This document shows, piece after piece, positions 1 to 10,710 of a DNA stretch of 64,000 bases. Under the pieces are notes generated by a model that did no database searches, was not told where the DNA came from, and saw only the letters and a list, made by a program, of their open reading frames with translations. Each line of letters starts with the position of its first letter. Position 1 is the stretch's first letter. The position numbers and the translations under genes were made by a program. Source of the stretch: Pseudoduganella violacea (GTDB lineage: Bacteria; Pseudomonadota; Gammaproteobacteria; Burkholderiales; Burkholderiaceae_D); assembly GCF_014191875.1 (NCBI RefSeq), contig NZ_JACHXD010000003.1, positions 310,001-374,000 of the forward strand. The letters run 5' to 3'.

Positions 1-2898
1 GACCAGCACCGTGCTGCCCTGCCCCGCCAGGCGCAGCGTCACCATCTGGTCCTTGGCCGCCGCCGTGCCGAAGCCGGTACTGAACTTCAGCTGCAAGGTG
101 GTGGCGCCGGCGACGACCTGTTGGCGGTGCCCATAGAAATGGGCCTCGACCCGGTAGACGCCAGGCTTTGCATGGCGCAACGAGAATTCTTCCGGACCAT
201 ATCCGCCCGTCATATCAGGCGACATCATCCCGCCCTGGTACGTCAGGCGGTGGCCATAGAAGGAGCGCTCGCCGTTCGGGTCGGTCACCCATAAGTCCAT
301 ATCGCTATTGTCCGCATCCCAGGTCAGCACCACGCGCAGATCCAGCGGCAGGTTTTTCAGCAGGCGCGAATCGATCTGGCCCACATCCACCTTGACGCCC
401 TTGGCCTGCGCTTTCGCCAGCGTCTCATTCATCTCGGCCAGCGCAATCAGCTCGATCTCGGGGAAGCGCCCATCCCAGGGCCGCAGCACGACCTCGTACA
501 ACTGGTCCACGGCGCGCTGCCAGCGTCCGCAGTCGGCCAGCGCCAGGCCCAGGTCGCGGAAGGATTGTGGCTCCTCCTCGCCCAGCAACTGCACCTGCTC
601 GAATACCGGAACCGCCATTTCGGGCGCACCGGCCTGCATCAGACGGTAGCCCAGCACGCGCAGCACCTGGCGGTTTTCCAGCTCCATCTCGGCCAGATTG
701 GACAGCACGCGAAGGGCCAGCTCGCGCTGTCCCTTCTCGAACAGGATGCCGGCGGCGTCGAGGAAGAAGGCGCTGCTGTTCGGGTAGGAGGGCCGTTCGT
801 CCAGATACACGGCATAAATCCTGTCCGGCGCGGCAGCCTTCATGCGCTGGATATAGGGCGCGTCGGCCTGCCATTTCTTCAGCGCGATCGACGCGCCGCC
901 GTTCTGCCTGGACTCCCGTTCGACATCGCGGGAGATACTTGAACCCGTCACCGTCACCATGCGGGTATCGGCACGGGCAAAGTTCGATGCCATTCCACCA
1001 GGCGCGAGATAAGACGGCGGCGGTGGCGGCGCGGCTGGCGCCGGCGCGGGCTGCGGCATCGCTTGCGGCGATTCGCTGCGCTGGTATACGCCATCTTGCA
1101 GCACCACGGGCGGCCTCGGTTTCACCGGCAAAGGAATGTCCTTGGGGTAGCCCTTCTCCCACCATGCCACCTTGCGCTCGAAGGCGCGCACCACACTATC
1201 CAGCTGCTTCAGGCGCTTTTGCGCAAGCTGCTGGCCGCGCACCATTTTCAGCTTCTCGTATGCGGCGCGCATGGACTCCGGCGGCAGTACCTCATGACGC
1301 ACATAGTCCTCCAGCCTTTCCAGCACGATCAGCGAAGTCTCGCGGGTGGGGATGCCGAATTCCGCGCCCAGGCGGCGGATTGCGCCGCGCCGCAGCTCAT
1401 GCTCGCCATCCAGCTCCTGCAGCTTGCGGCTGGCCCACCACCAGGCGGCCAGGCTGCCGGACGGCGTAGCCGCGTCGATATCGAAAGCAATGGCGCGCGG
1501 CTTGCCTTGCTCCAGCACCGTCAGCTCAATGCGCGCTGTGGACGCCGACAGCTTGCCCGCAACGCGCAGCAGACCATCGCGCGCGCCAGCCACGTCGGCC
1601 AGCAGCTCGCCGGCGCCGGACGCGTTTATGGCGCGCAGTTGCGGGCCATCGCCCAGCAAAGCCTCCGCTGCCGCTTCGGGACGCTGCGGATCGATGGCGA
1701 TCAGCTGGCCGCCGCTACGCTCCGCCAGCGAAGCCAGGCGAGCCGTGTCCGCGCCCAGTTGCGGTGCCAACGCATACAGGCGCTGGTTTGCCGCCAACGC
1801 CGGGAAACGCTGACCGCCGTAATTGCTCAAGCCATCGCTGAACAGCAGATATTCGCCGACATCGGCTTGCGGCTTCCAGTCGCTCAACGCACTGGCGCCG
1901 TCATACACGGTGGTGGACAGCGCTTTGCGCAGCGCCTCCCAGTTGCCCTCGGCGATGCGGAAGACTTGCGGCGCTTCGGCACGGTCGCGCAGGCGGGTCA
2001 GGCGCACCTCGGCGCGGCCCAGCGCCTTGAAGTAACGGTCCAGCGCCTGCAACTGCGCCTCATGCGGATGGCTGGCGGCGGAACCGGAGCTGTCCCACAG
2101 CAGCCCCACCACCTTCGGCAGCGGCCGCGCCACGCGCTGCGTGCCGACCGGCAGTTCGGCCATGAAATAGCGCGCGCCGCCAAACTCCTGCACATACACC
2201 CGCTGCGCCAGATCGGCGTCCAGCAGCAGCTTCAGCGCGCCATCCGCCGCTTTCAAGGGACGCGCCAGCCGCGCGCGATAACCGCCGGCGTGACGTTCAA
2301 AATTCAGCAGGCCGGACGCGTCGATCTGCGCCGGCTCTTCCCGCACACCGTTCAAATCCAGCTCCAGCCGCGTATCCTGCGGCAGCGCGCCGTAAGACAG
2401 CGGCAGCAGCCAGGCCAGGCGACCCTGCTCGCGTTTCAGCGTTTCGACATAGCGCAGCTCCACCGTGCGGCTGCCGCCGGCCGGAATCGGATACACGCGC
2501 AAACGGAACTGATTACCCACGGTCTGTTCCAGCAGGCCGGGATCGATGCCGCGCCGCTCCTCGGCCTCCAGAATCTCGCGACCGCGTTTTTTCTCCACCG
2601 GCACGGCCGGCCGCAGCGCGCCGTCGATATCGAGGGAAAAACCGGTCAACTGCTGGCCCTCGGCCAGCGGAAACTCCAGCGTCCCCTCCAGCTGGCGCAG
2701 GTTCGGATTGAAGAACACCATGCGCACCGTGGTTTCCGCCATGCTGCCGCTGACGGCGCCGCGTATCGCCAGGCTTTGCAGGCGTACCGGCTCGCTTGCC
2801 TCCGGCACCCGCATCAGCGGCCAGCGCGCGATTTGCGCCTGGGCCTGGGCCGCGAGCAGGAGCAGGAGCAGCAAAAATGTAAATATTCGCATCAACAT
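1..2898 (-). CDS. VIT and von Willebrand factor A domain protein with DUF2135-like C-terminus (3' end cut by window)
   Basis: The reading frame stays open from an ATG at 2898 to the first base, so the C-terminus is outside the window. Residues 1-21 form a signal peptide (MLMRIF, poly-Leu, AQAQA). A VIT domain follows, with the family-typical stretch AEERRGIDPGLLEQ near residues 105-120. A VWA domain has a metal-site motif DSSGS near residue 268. TPR-like helices lie around 760-850, and a C-terminal part (DNSDMDLWVTDPNGE) resembles DUF2135/YfaP. The start is supported by AAGGG upstream. VIT-VWA proteins are exported proteins thought to act in protein binding or scaffolding. The exact role here is unknown. 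The gene is divergent from rhlE. Confidence 0.85.
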   Translation of the reverse strand, partial: MLMRIFTFLLLLLLLAAQAQAQIARWPLMRVPEASEPVRLQSLAIRGAVSGSMAETTVRMVFFNPNLRQLEGTLEFPLAEGQQLTGFSLDIDGALRPAVPVEKKRGREILEAEERRGIDPGLLEQTVGNQFRLRVYPIPAGGSRTVELRYVETLKREQGRLAWLLPLSYGALPQDTRLELDLNGVREEPAQIDASGLLNFERHAGGYRARLARPLKAADGALKLLLDADLAQRVYVQEFGGARYFMAELPVGTQRVARPLPKVVGLLWDSSGSAASHPHEAQLQALDRYFKALGRAEVRLTRLRDRAEAPQVFRIAEGNWEALRKALSTTVYDGASALSDWKPQADVGEYLLFSDGLSNYGGQRFPALAANQRLYALAPQLGADTARLASLAERSGGQLIAIDPQRPEAAAEALLGDGPQLRAINASGAGELLADVAGARDGLLRVAGKLSASTARIELTVLEQGKPRAIAFDIDAATPSGSLAAWWWASRKLQELDGEHELRRGAIRRLGAEFGIPTRETSLIVLERLEDYVRHEVLPPESMRAAYEKLKMVRGQQLAQKRLKQLDSVVRAFERKVAWWEKGYPKDIPLPVKPRPPVVLQDGVYQRSESPQAMPQPAPAPAAPPPPPSYLAPGGMASNFARADTRMVTVTGSSISRDVERESRQNGGASIALKKWQADAPYIQRMKAAAPDRIYAVYLDERPSYPNSSAFFLDAAGILFEKGQRELALRVLSNLAEMELENRQVLRVLGYRLMQAGAPEMAVPVFEQVQLLGEEEPQSFRDLGLALADCGRWQRAVDQLYEVVLRPWDGRFPEIELIALAEMNETLAKAQAKGVKVDVGQIDSRLLKNLPLDLRVVLTWDADNSDMDLWVTDPNGERSFYGHRLTYQGGMMSPDMTGGYGPEEFSLRHAKPGVYRVEAHFYGHRQQVVAGATTLQLKFSTGFGTAAAKDQMVTLRLAGQGSTVLV

Positions 2899-3359
2899 GA
2901 TTTAACCCTTATGGTCCGTTATTCGACTCACGGTATTAAACGGAGCACAAGACAAAACGGGGTTAAATTCGCAAAATTATTATTTTGCAAGGCGTGGTTG
3001 CCCGCGGCCGGCTTGCAGCCGGATACCATTAGTTAATGTTAACTTTATGCTTCATTGCAGCGGTGCCAACAAAAACCCGTGCAAAACGCTCGGAAATACG
3101 GTATAGTTACGCCTTGTGCGCTGCAACACCCCGCAGCTGCAAAGAATTACACAACTAGCAGCTTCGCGAACCTCAGCTGGCAACCCATCTGGTTGCCGCT
3201 TAAAGCCCTCCGCCTTATGTGTCGAAACCTGACACAGTCCCGGCGCAAAGCTTTTGTGCCGAAATTTCTAAAGTATTAGAGTCGTTTCGTTATTGGTTAG
3301 CGTTGCTATTCTGCGTTCTGCTTTTCCGCACGAGCGCCTGATTTTTACGAAAGATAAGA
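2899..3359. promoter_or_regulatory. Divergent intergenic region with long AT-richer 5' leader of rhlE
   Basis: This 461-bp stretch separates the VWA gene from rhlE. No convincing gene is seen: a 74-codon open frame at 3055-3279 has no Shine-Dalgarno site and no recognisable protein. A candidate -10 (TATAGT, 3102-3107) would give rhlE a 5' UTR of roughly 240 nt. A small hairpin (GGCGCAAA/TTTGTGCC with G-T pairs) lies at 3241-3259. Long 5' UTRs are common on cold-inducible helicase genes, but regulation here is inference. Confidence 0.3.
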
Positions 3360-4850
<1,491 letters not shown>

Positions 4851-4870
4851 TCCCCCAATAGCCTGACCCC

Positions 4871-4900
4871 AAGGCCGCCGTTCTGGCGGCCTTTTTCTTT
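4871..4900 (+). terminator. Rho-independent terminator of rhlE
   Basis: Stem AGGCCGCC/GGCGGCCT with a short loop, followed by a T-rich run (CTTTTTCTTT), 20 bp after the rhlE stop. Confidence 0.85.
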
Positions 4901-4913
4901 GATCCAAATCAGC

Positions 4914-5011
4914 AAATGTCCCACCCTGGTGTCAGGCACTAAGGTCGGACATTCTTTGATCTGGCGCAAGGAATGTCCGACTCTGGTGCCTGACACCAGG
5001 GTGGGACATTT
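4914..5011. repeat. Long palindromic repeat element, copy 1
   Basis: Perfect 26-nt inverted arms (4914-4939 and 4986-5011) contain the core CCTGGTGTCAGGCAC. They enclose a second inverted pair, GTCGGACATT (4944-4953) and AATGTCCGAC (4971-4980). The same core recurs at 14757-14797 and 30802-30903. No coding content is seen. It sits between rhlE and the MarR-MFS operon and could fold into a cruciform or a strong RNA hairpin. Confidence 0.85.
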
Positions 5012-5051
5012 TTTGTGCTAGATCAAAGTGCGTCTTCTTGTTTTTTGATAT

Positions 5052-5071
5052 ATACTTGCTTTATCAAGTAT
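5052..5071. promoter_or_regulatory. Probable MarR operator overlapping the promoter -10
   Basis: Inverted repeat ATACTTG-N6-CAAGTAT directly upstream of the marR start. It overlaps a -10-like TATACT at 5051-5056. MarR proteins bind palindromes of this size and usually repress their own operon. The site is seen in the sequence. Its use by the adjacent regulator is inferred. Confidence 0.55.
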
Positions 5072-5087
5072 TTTTCAAGGAGTAATC

Positions 5088-5534
5088 ATGGATCAAGAAG
5101 AGATGTCGGGAGTGGCGCTGGAGTTTTGCTTGCGGCTGGCGCGGGCGCAGGCGCTGGTGGTGCGGCGGCTGGATACGGTGCTGGGCGGCCATCATGGTCT
5201 GAGTTTTGGCGACTTTGTGTTGCTGCACCATTTGTCGAAAGCGCCGGGCGGACGTCTGCGCCGCGTGGATCTGGCGGAGAAGCTGGGCCTGACGGCATCG
5301 GGCGTCACGCGTACCTTGCTGCCGCTGGAGAAGACGGGCTATGTGGCGCGCCAGGCCGATGCGCGCGATGCGCGCGTGAGCTACGCGGCCATCACGCCGG
5401 CCGGGCATGAGATTTTCGATAACGCGCTCTTCACGTCAAAAGAGACGTGCAATGAGCTGCTGCGCCACGCGGCGCCGGATCAGCTGGAAGCCATGTCGGC
5501 GGCGCTCGGCTACGTCGCGGGGATGAGCGCATGA
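5088..5534 (+). CDS. MarR family transcriptional regulator
   Basis: A 148-aa DNA-binding protein with the winged-helix layout of MarR. Residues about 40-110 hold the HTH and wing (GRLRRVDLAEKLGLTASGV, then LEKTGYVARQADARDARV, where the D-R pattern is the family's wing). It starts at an ATG preceded by CAAGGAG. The stop overlaps the start of the downstream MFS gene by 4 nt (ATGA), so the two are translationally coupled. The likely role is repression of its own operon in response to a small ligand that the MFS pump exports. The ligand cannot be read from the sequence. Confidence 0.9.
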   Translation: MDQEEMSGVALEFCLRLARAQALVVRRLDTVLGGHHGLSFGDFVLLHHLSKAPGGRLRRVDLAEKLGLTASGVTRTLLPLEKTGYVARQADARDARVSYAAITPAGHEIFDNALFTSKETCNELLRHAAPDQLEAMSAALGYVAGMSA

Positions 5535-6781
5535 GCGCCGCGCTGAAAGGCAACGCCAACTTTCGCTGGCTGATGAGCGGAGCGACCATCTCCATGCTGG
5601 GCGACCAGTTCACCTTGATCGCCCTGCCCTGGCTGGTGCTGCGCCTGACCGGCGATCCGCTCTCGCTCGGCCTGGTGATCGCGCTGATGAGCATTCCGCG
5701 CGCGGTCTTTATCTTGTTGGGCGGCGCGCTGGTGGACCGCTATTCGCCCAAACAGGTGCTGATGCTGACCAAGTACGCTAGCACCCTCCTGCTCGGCGCC
5801 CTGACCTTTGCCGTGCTGACCGACCAGGCCAGCCTGTCGCTGGTGTACGCGCTGGCCTTCGGCATCGGCTTGGCCCAGGCCTTCGCGGTGCCGGCCGGCA
5901 GCTCCATGCTGCCGCGAACCATCGAGCCGAATCTGCTGCAGGCGGCCAACGGCATCATGATGGGCCTGCGCCAGCTGACGCTCTTGGCCGGGCCCTTGCT
6001 GGCGGCGCTGATCCTGGTGCTGGAGGGCGGCAATGGCGCGGTGGCCAGCATGCGCGCGCTCGGCATCGCTTTCGGCATCGATTGCGTAAGCTATCTGGTG
6101 TCGGCGTGGACGCTGTCCCAGGTCAAGCCGCTGGATGTGGCCAAGCCGCCGCAGGACCAGCATCTGCTGCGCTCCGTGGGCGAAGGCATTACCATGGTCT
6201 GGCGCGATACGGATATGCGCAGCTGCTTCCTGTATTGGGGCCTGGTGTCCTTCTTCGTCGGCGGCGCGATGCAGGTGGCGATGCCGCTGCTGGCGCAAAA
6301 TACGCTGCACGATGCGGCCTCGCTGGGCGTCCTATTGGGCGCGCACGGCATCGGTACCCTGATCGGCATGGCCGCCTCCGGCCTGCTGAAGAAGCTGCGC
6401 TGGCTCAGTTTCGGCGCCATGATCCTGAGCGTGGATGCGCTGGCGGGCTTGTTCCTGGCGCCGGTCGGGACGATCAGCGCCAGCTGGCAAGGCGTGCTGC
6501 TGATGCTACCCCTGGGCCTGATCGGCGGCTTCGTGCAGATCGCCGTGTTCACCTGGATCCAGCAGCGCGTGCCGCCGCAGATGATGGGCCGCACCATGAG
6601 CATCTTCATGTTCATCTTCATGGGGCTGGCGCCGCTGTCTGCCGCGAGTACCGGCTGGGTGCTGCAGTACCTGACGCTGACCGAGCTGTTCGCCGGCGGC
6701 GGCGCCCTGCTGGTGTGCTTCGCGCTGGGCGCCTGGCTGTTCACGCCCATGCGCCACATCCGCCACAGCGCCGCCGGGTAA
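5531..6781 (+). CDS. MFS transporter, drug-exporter type
   Basis: A 416-aa inner-membrane protein with about 12 hydrophobic segments across its length. The opening (NFRWLMSGATISMLGDQFTLIALPWLVL) and the loop LVDRYSPKQVL match the EntS-like MFS_3 group of exporters. It is coupled to the upstream MarR gene by a 4-nt overlap, suggesting ligand-induced efflux. The substrate is unknown. It is followed closely by an independent LysR gene. Confidence 0.85.
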   Translation: MSAALKGNANFRWLMSGATISMLGDQFTLIALPWLVLRLTGDPLSLGLVIALMSIPRAVFILLGGALVDRYSPKQVLMLTKYASTLLLGALTFAVLTDQASLSLVYALAFGIGLAQAFAVPAGSSMLPRTIEPNLLQAANGIMMGLRQLTLLAGPLLAALILVLEGGNGAVASMRALGIAFGIDCVSYLVSAWTLSQVKPLDVAKPPQDQHLLRSVGEGITMVWRDTDMRSCFLYWGLVSFFVGGAMQVAMPLLAQNTLHDAASLGVLLGAHGIGTLIGMAASGLLKKLRWLSFGAMILSVDALAGLFLAPVGTISASWQGVLLMLPLGLIGGFVQIAVFTWIQQRVPPQMMGRTMSIFMFIFMGLAPLSAASTGWVLQYLTLTELFAGGGALLVCFALGAWLFTPMRHIRHSAAG

Positions 6782-6813
6782 AATGGAGGATTGTCAGCAC
6801 GCCGGATCATGCA

Positions 6814-7776
6814 ATGGAAACCAAATGGCTGGAAGACTTCATCTCCCTGGTCGAAACCAATAACTTCAGCCGCTCGGCCCAGCTGCGTCATGTGACGCAG
6901 CCAGCCTTCTCGCGTCGCATCCAATCGCTGGAAAACTGGCTGGGCACGGACCTGATCGACCGCACCTCCTACCCGACCCGGCTCACGCCGGCCGGGCTGG
7001 TGTTCTACGAGCAGGCGCTGGAGATGCTGGGCCAGATCAACGGCGTGCGCGAACTGCTGCGCAATAAGCGGGTGGCGGCGCTCACCAGCATCGACCTGGC
7101 CGTGCCGCATACCCTGTCGCTGACTTTCGTGCCGAAGTGGATCACGGCGCTGGAAACCGATTTCGCGCCCATCAACAGCCGCCTGATGGCGCTCAATGTG
7201 CACGACGCCGTGCTGCAGCTGGTCGAAGGCGGCTGCGACCTGCTGCTGTGCTACCACCATCCGCGCCAGCCGGTGCAGCTCGACCCGGGCCGCTACGATA
7301 TGCTGGTGCTGGGCCGCGAGGCGCTGCGCGCCTACGCCCGCTGCGACAAGAACCGCCAGCCCGAATTCATGCTGCCGGGGCGCAAACAGTCGCCCCTGCC
7401 CTTCCTCTCGTATACCAATAATGCCTATCTGGGTCGCATGGTCGACCTGATACGCAGCGACACCAAACAGGCGCTGCACCTGGAACAGCATTATGAAACC
7501 GATATGGCCGAAGGCCTCAAGATGATGGCGCTGGAAGGGCGCGGCATCGCCTTCCTGCCCGAATCGGCGGTGACGCGCGAGGTCAAGCAAAAGCTGCTGG
7601 CGCGCGCCGACGGTGGCGGCACGGAATGGGAAATCGAGATGGAAATCCGGCTTTACCGCGAGCGCCCTTCGGCCGCGCGGCCCGGCAAGACCATCGTCGG
7701 CAAGCTGTGGGAGTTCCTCGCCGAGCGTCAGAAACCGGCCGCCGCGCGCCGCCGCATCCCCGCCTCGGAGCGCTGA
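6814..7776 (+). CDS. LysR family transcriptional regulator, HypT/YjiE-like
   Basis: A 320-aa LysR regulator. The N-terminal HTH (METKWLEDFISLVETNNFSR, then VTQPAFSRRIQSLENWLG) and the substrate-binding part (LSLTFVPKW, SYTNNAYLGRMVDLI, LEGRGIAFLPE) resemble the HypT/YjiE subgroup, known in E. coli for a hypochlorite response. The ATG at 6814 matches the family's ETKWL start. An in-frame upstream extension overlapping the MFS gene is rejected. The next gene is gdhA on the same strand, and its upstream region carries a LysR-type palindrome (7895-7911). Regulation of gdhA is therefore plausible, though inferred. Confidence 0.85.
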   Translation: METKWLEDFISLVETNNFSRSAQLRHVTQPAFSRRIQSLENWLGTDLIDRTSYPTRLTPAGLVFYEQALEMLGQINGVRELLRNKRVAALTSIDLAVPHTLSLTFVPKWITALETDFAPINSRLMALNVHDAVLQLVEGGCDLLLCYHHPRQPVQLDPGRYDMLVLGREALRAYARCDKNRQPEFMLPGRKQSPLPFLSYTNNAYLGRMVDLIRSDTKQALHLEQHYETDMAEGLKMMALEGRGIAFLPESAVTREVKQKLLARADGGGTEWEIEMEIRLYRERPSAARPGKTIVGKLWEFLAERQKPAAARRRIPASER

Positions 7777-7894
7777 AACGCGCCATTGGTGCGCGCCAGC
7801 GCTGCCGAAGAATTAACAATTCGACCAAACTAAACGCCGGAATCGCCCTGCCATTCCGGGCGAAAGTTCGGCCTTTTTCCGGCCGTCCGGAGGT

Positions 7895-7911
7895 TATGCA
7901 AAATTTGCATA
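7895..7911. promoter_or_regulatory. LysR-type operator candidate upstream of gdhA
   Basis: TATGCAAA-A-TTTGCATA, a perfect 8-bp-arm palindrome containing the T-N11-A signature of LysR recognition sites. Its centre lies about 64 bp upstream of the start point expected from the 7931-7960 promoter, the classical position for a LysR recognition site. Confidence 0.55.
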
Positions 7912-7930
7912 GCCGGATGCTGATACGGCA

Positions 7931-7960
7931 TTGGCCGCACTGTTGACTCAAGCCTATGAT
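7931..7960 (+). promoter_or_regulatory. Probable sigma-70 promoter of gdhA
   Basis: TTGGCC (7931-7936), an 18-bp spacer, then TATGAT (7955-7960). The predicted start point is near 7967, giving a leader of about 65 nt before the gdhA ATG. The -35 is imperfect, which fits an activator-dependent promoter. Confidence 0.45.
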
Positions 7961-8032
7961 TCGCTCGCCTGCCGCCGCAGCCCATGCGCGGCGCCATAAC
8001 GAACAAACACACCGCGAATCAGGAGTCACACA

Positions 8033-9316
8033 ATGACGAATCACGCACTGCCTTCCTACCTCAATCCCGAAGACCTCGGCCCATGGGGTCAGTACCTGAA
8101 ACAGATCGACCGCGTTACCCCCCACCTTGGCGGCCTGTCGCGCTGGGTGGAAACCCTGAAGCGCCCTAAGCGCATCCTGACCGTTGACGTGCCGATCGAG
8201 CGCGACGACGGCTCCATCGCCCACTTCGAAGGCTACCGCGTGCAGCACAATATGTCGCGCGGCCCAGGCAAGGGCGGCGTGCGCTTCCACCAGGACGTAA
8301 CCCTGTCCGAAGTGATGGCCCTGTCGGCATGGATGACCGTGAAAAACGCGGCCGTCAACGTCCCATACGGCGGCGCCAAAGGCGGTATCCGTGTTGATCC
8401 GAAAACCCTGTCGCGTGGTGAACTGCAGCGCCTGACCCGCCGCTACACCAGCGAAATCAGCATGATCATCGGCCCAACCAAGGACATCCCGGCACCGGAC
8501 GTCAACACCAACGAACAGGTGATGGCATGGATGATGGACTCCTACTCCATGATCGAAGGCAACCTGTCGACCGGCGTTGTAACCGGTAAGCCAATCTCGC
8601 TGGGTGGTTCGCTGGGCCGCCGCGAAGCGACCGGCCGTGGCGTGTTCGTGGTCGGCGTGGAAGCCGCTGCGAAACGCGGCGTGGCAATCAAGGGCGCACG
8701 TGTCGCCGTTCAAGGTTTCGGCAACGTGGGCGGCATTGCTGCTAACATGTTCGCTGAAGCTGGCGCCAAAGTGATCGCCGTTCAGGATCACACCGGCACC
8801 GTGGTGCACCAAGGCGGCCTGGATGTGGCCCTGCTGCATAAGCACGTGGCAGAAGCTGGTGGCGTTGCCGGCTTCCCGGGCGCGGAAGCACAGCTGGACC
8901 GCGACGCCTTCTGGGGCATCGAGTCCGACATCCTGATCCCGGCCGCACTGGAACAGCAGATCACCGCTGCCAACGCACCGAAGATCCGCACCAAGATCAT
9001 CCTCGAAGGCGCTAACGGCCCTACCACGCCGGAAGCGGACGACATCCTGAACGACAAGGATGTGCTGATCGTACCGGACGTGCTGGCTAACGCCGGCGGC
9101 GTGACCGTGTCCTACTTCGAATGGGTGCAGGACTTCTCCAGCTTCTTCTGGACCGAAGAAGAGATCAACGCCCGTCTGACCCGCATCATGCAAGACGCAT
9201 TCAAGTCGGTATGGGATGTGGCACAAGAGAAGAAGGTTTCGCTGCGTACCGCGACCTTCATCCTGGCGTGCACCCGCGTGCTGCAAGCGCGCGAAGTACG
9301 CGGCCTGTACCCTTAA
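8033..9316 (+). CDS. gdhA: Glutamate dehydrogenase (Glu/Leu/Phe/Val dehydrogenase family)
   Basis: A cytoplasmic enzyme interconverting glutamate and 2-oxoglutarate plus ammonium. At 427 aa it fits the hexameric NAD-type bacterial enzymes. Visible features are the substrate-binding [10 protein letters not shown] (about 78-87), catalytic-lysine motif [10 protein letters not shown] (about 110-119), PAPDVNT (about 155), [11 protein letters not shown], and the dinucleotide-binding QGFGNVGG (about 228-235). The start has AGGAG upstream. Cofactor preference was not determined. It lies after a LysR gene with a LysR-type palindrome in between, and before maeB, from which a terminator separates it. 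Confidence 0.93.
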   Translation: MTNHALPSYLNPEDLGPWGQYLKQIDRVTPHLGGLSRWVETLKRPKRILTVDVPIERDDGSIAHFEGYRVQHNMSRGPGKGGVRFHQDVTLSEVMALSAWMTVKNAAVNVPYGGAKGGIRVDPKTLSRGELQRLTRRYTSEISMIIGPTKDIPAPDVNTNEQVMAWMMDSYSMIEGNLSTGVVTGKPISLGGSLGRREATGRGVFVVGVEAAAKRGVAIKGARVAVQGFGNVGGIAANMFAEAGAKVIAVQDHTGTVVHQGGLDVALLHKHVAEAGGVAGFPGAEAQLDRDAFWGIESDILIPAALEQQITAANAPKIRTKIILEGANGPTTPEADDILNDKDVLIVPDVLANAGGVTVSYFEWVQDFSSFFWTEEEINARLTRIMQDAFKSVWDVAQEKKVSLRTATFILACTRVLQAREVRGLYP

Positions 9317-9358
9317 TACACAGCCTGACGGGCGTCCCACCGGATGCTCGCCAGAACG

Positions 9359-9392
9359 CGCCCGCACAGGCTTTGCGCCGTGCGGGCGTTTG
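9359..9392 (+). terminator. Terminator after gdhA
   Basis: Nine-base-pair stem CGCCCGCAC/GTGCGGGCG (9359-9367, 9380-9388) followed by TTTGT. It lies in the 100-bp gap between gdhA and maeB. Confidence 0.65.
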
Positions 9393-9416
9393 TCGCATCG
9401 GAGAAAGATAAAAATT

Positions 9417-10649
9417 ATGAGCACGCTTGAGAAAAAAGCCCTCGAATACCATAAAGCCGGCAGCCCCGGCAAAATCGCCACCGCCGTCACCAAGAGTGTG
9501 GCCAGCCAGGATGACCTGGCGCTGGCTTACTCTCCCGGCGTGGCTGTGCCATGCGTGGAGATCCAACGCGATCCCGAGCTGGCCTACGACTACACCGCCA
9601 AGGGCAATCTGGTGGCGGTCATCACCAACGGCACCGCCGTTCTGGGCCTGGGCAATATCGGCGCACTGGCCGGCAAGCCTGTGATGGAAGGCAAAGTCGT
9701 GCTGTTCAAGAAGTTCGCCGGCATCGACGCCTTCGACATCGAGATCGACGAAACCGATCCGGACAAGCTGGTGGACATCATCGCCGCCCTGCACCCGACC
9801 TTCGGCGGCATCAACCTGGAAGACATCAAGGCGCCGGAATGCTTCTACATCGAGCGCAAGCTGCGCGAACGCCTGTCGATTCCGGTCTTCCATGACGACC
9901 AGCACGGCACCGCCATCGTGGTCGGCGCCGGCATGCTGAACGCGGTGGAACTGACCGGCCGCGATATCGCCGACGTGAAAATCGTCTGCTCCGGCGCGGG
10001 CGCCGCAGCCATCGCCTGCCTGGAACTGCTGGTCGATATCGGCGCGCGCCGCGAGAACATCTTCGTCTGCGACTCCAAGGGCGTGCTGAGCACCGCGCGC
10101 GAGCTGACCGAAGAGAAGCGCGCCTGGGCCCAGGATACGCAGGCGACCACGCTGTCGCAGGTGATCGAAGGCGCCGACGTCTTCCTCGGCCTGTCCGGTC
10201 CTGGCCTGCTGTCGCAGGCGGATGTGCAGAAGATGAAGGCAAGCCCGATCGTCTTCACCCTGGCCAATCCCGACCCGGAACTGCGTCCGGAGCTGGTGCG
10301 CGAAGTGGCGCCGGATGCGGTGATCGCCACCGGCCGTTCGGACTACCCGAACCAGATCAACAACGCCCTGTGCTTCCCTTACCTGTTCCGCGCGGCGCTG
10401 GACTCCCACGCATCGACCATCAACCAGGAAATGAAGCGCGCTTGCGTGACCGCCTTGGCTGGCCTGGCCCGCGCCGACGCGCGCTTCGGCAAGGACTATG
10501 TGGTGCCTGGCTTGCTGGACGAGCGTCTGCTGAGCGAAGTGACGCCGAAGATCGCTGCCGCGGCGGCGCGCAGCGGCGTGGCGCGCAAGCCGGTCGATCC
10601 AGTTGCTTACAGCGCCCGTCTGGCCGCCCTGGCCCAAGACCTGCTGTAA
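9417..10649 (+). CDS. maeB: NADP-type malic enzyme, short form without phosphotransacetylase domain
   Basis: Oxidatively decarboxylates malate to pyruvate, making NAD(P)H. It has 410 aa from the ATG at 9417 ([15 protein letters not shown], preceded by GGAGAAAGA). Family motifs are [47 protein letters not shown] and LANPDPE, in the order expected for the catalytic and NAD-binding domains. MaeB proteins of many proteobacteria reach about 760 aa because of a C-terminal phosphotransacetylase-like regulatory domain. This one stops right after the dehydrogenase part, with a terminator following, so it is a true short form and not a truncation by frameshift. Confidence 0.92.
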   Translation: MSTLEKKALEYHKAGSPGKIATAVTKSVASQDDLALAYSPGVAVPCVEIQRDPELAYDYTAKGNLVAVITNGTAVLGLGNIGALAGKPVMEGKVVLFKKFAGIDAFDIEIDETDPDKLVDIIAALHPTFGGINLEDIKAPECFYIERKLRERLSIPVFHDDQHGTAIVVGAGMLNAVELTGRDIADVKIVCSGAGAAAIACLELLVDIGARRENIFVCDSKGVLSTARELTEEKRAWAQDTQATTLSQVIEGADVFLGLSGPGLLSQADVQKMKASPIVFTLANPDPELRPELVREVAPDAVIATGRSDYPNQINNALCFPYLFRAALDSHASTINQEMKRACVTALAGLARADARFGKDYVVPGLLDERLLSEVTPKIAAAAARSGVARKPVDPVAYSARLAALAQDLL

Positions 10650-10664
10650 TCCTTCGCGGATAGC

Positions 10665-10695
10665 AAAAAGGGCTGGCGCAATGCCAGCCCTTTTT
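10665..10695. terminator. Bidirectional terminator between maeB and the DUF885 gene
   Basis: Thirteen-base-pair stem AAAAAGGGCTGGC/GCCAGCCCTTTTT with loop GCAAT. The A/T runs on both sides allow termination of both convergent genes. Confidence 0.9.
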
Positions 10696-10710
10696 CGTTT
10701 ACGCGAAGCC

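Noticed and set aside
1063..3036. Long open frame antisense to the VIT/VWA gene (657 codons)
   Set aside because: It is a GC-rich shadow frame: the opposite strand has a signal peptide, VIT, VWA and DUF2135 motifs, and this frame has Gln/Arg/His-rich low-complexity protein with no motifs.
3055..3279. 74-codon frame between the VWA gene and rhlE
   Set aside because: No Shine-Dalgarno site, no recognisable protein; lies in an AT-richer leader region.
7943..7960. TTGACT followed by TATGAT upstream of gdhA as a promoter
   Set aside because: The spacing is only 6 bp; TTGGCC at 7931 gives an 18-bp spacer instead.
7583..9493. Long open frame antisense to gdhA (636 codons)
   Set aside because: gdhA motifs are clear on the plus strand. 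This frame spans two genes and an intergenic promoter.
9417..10649. Malic enzyme judged truncated because it lacks the phosphotransacetylase domain
   Set aside because: The dehydrogenase part is complete, and a terminator follows at once with no PTA remnant, so it is a genuine short form.
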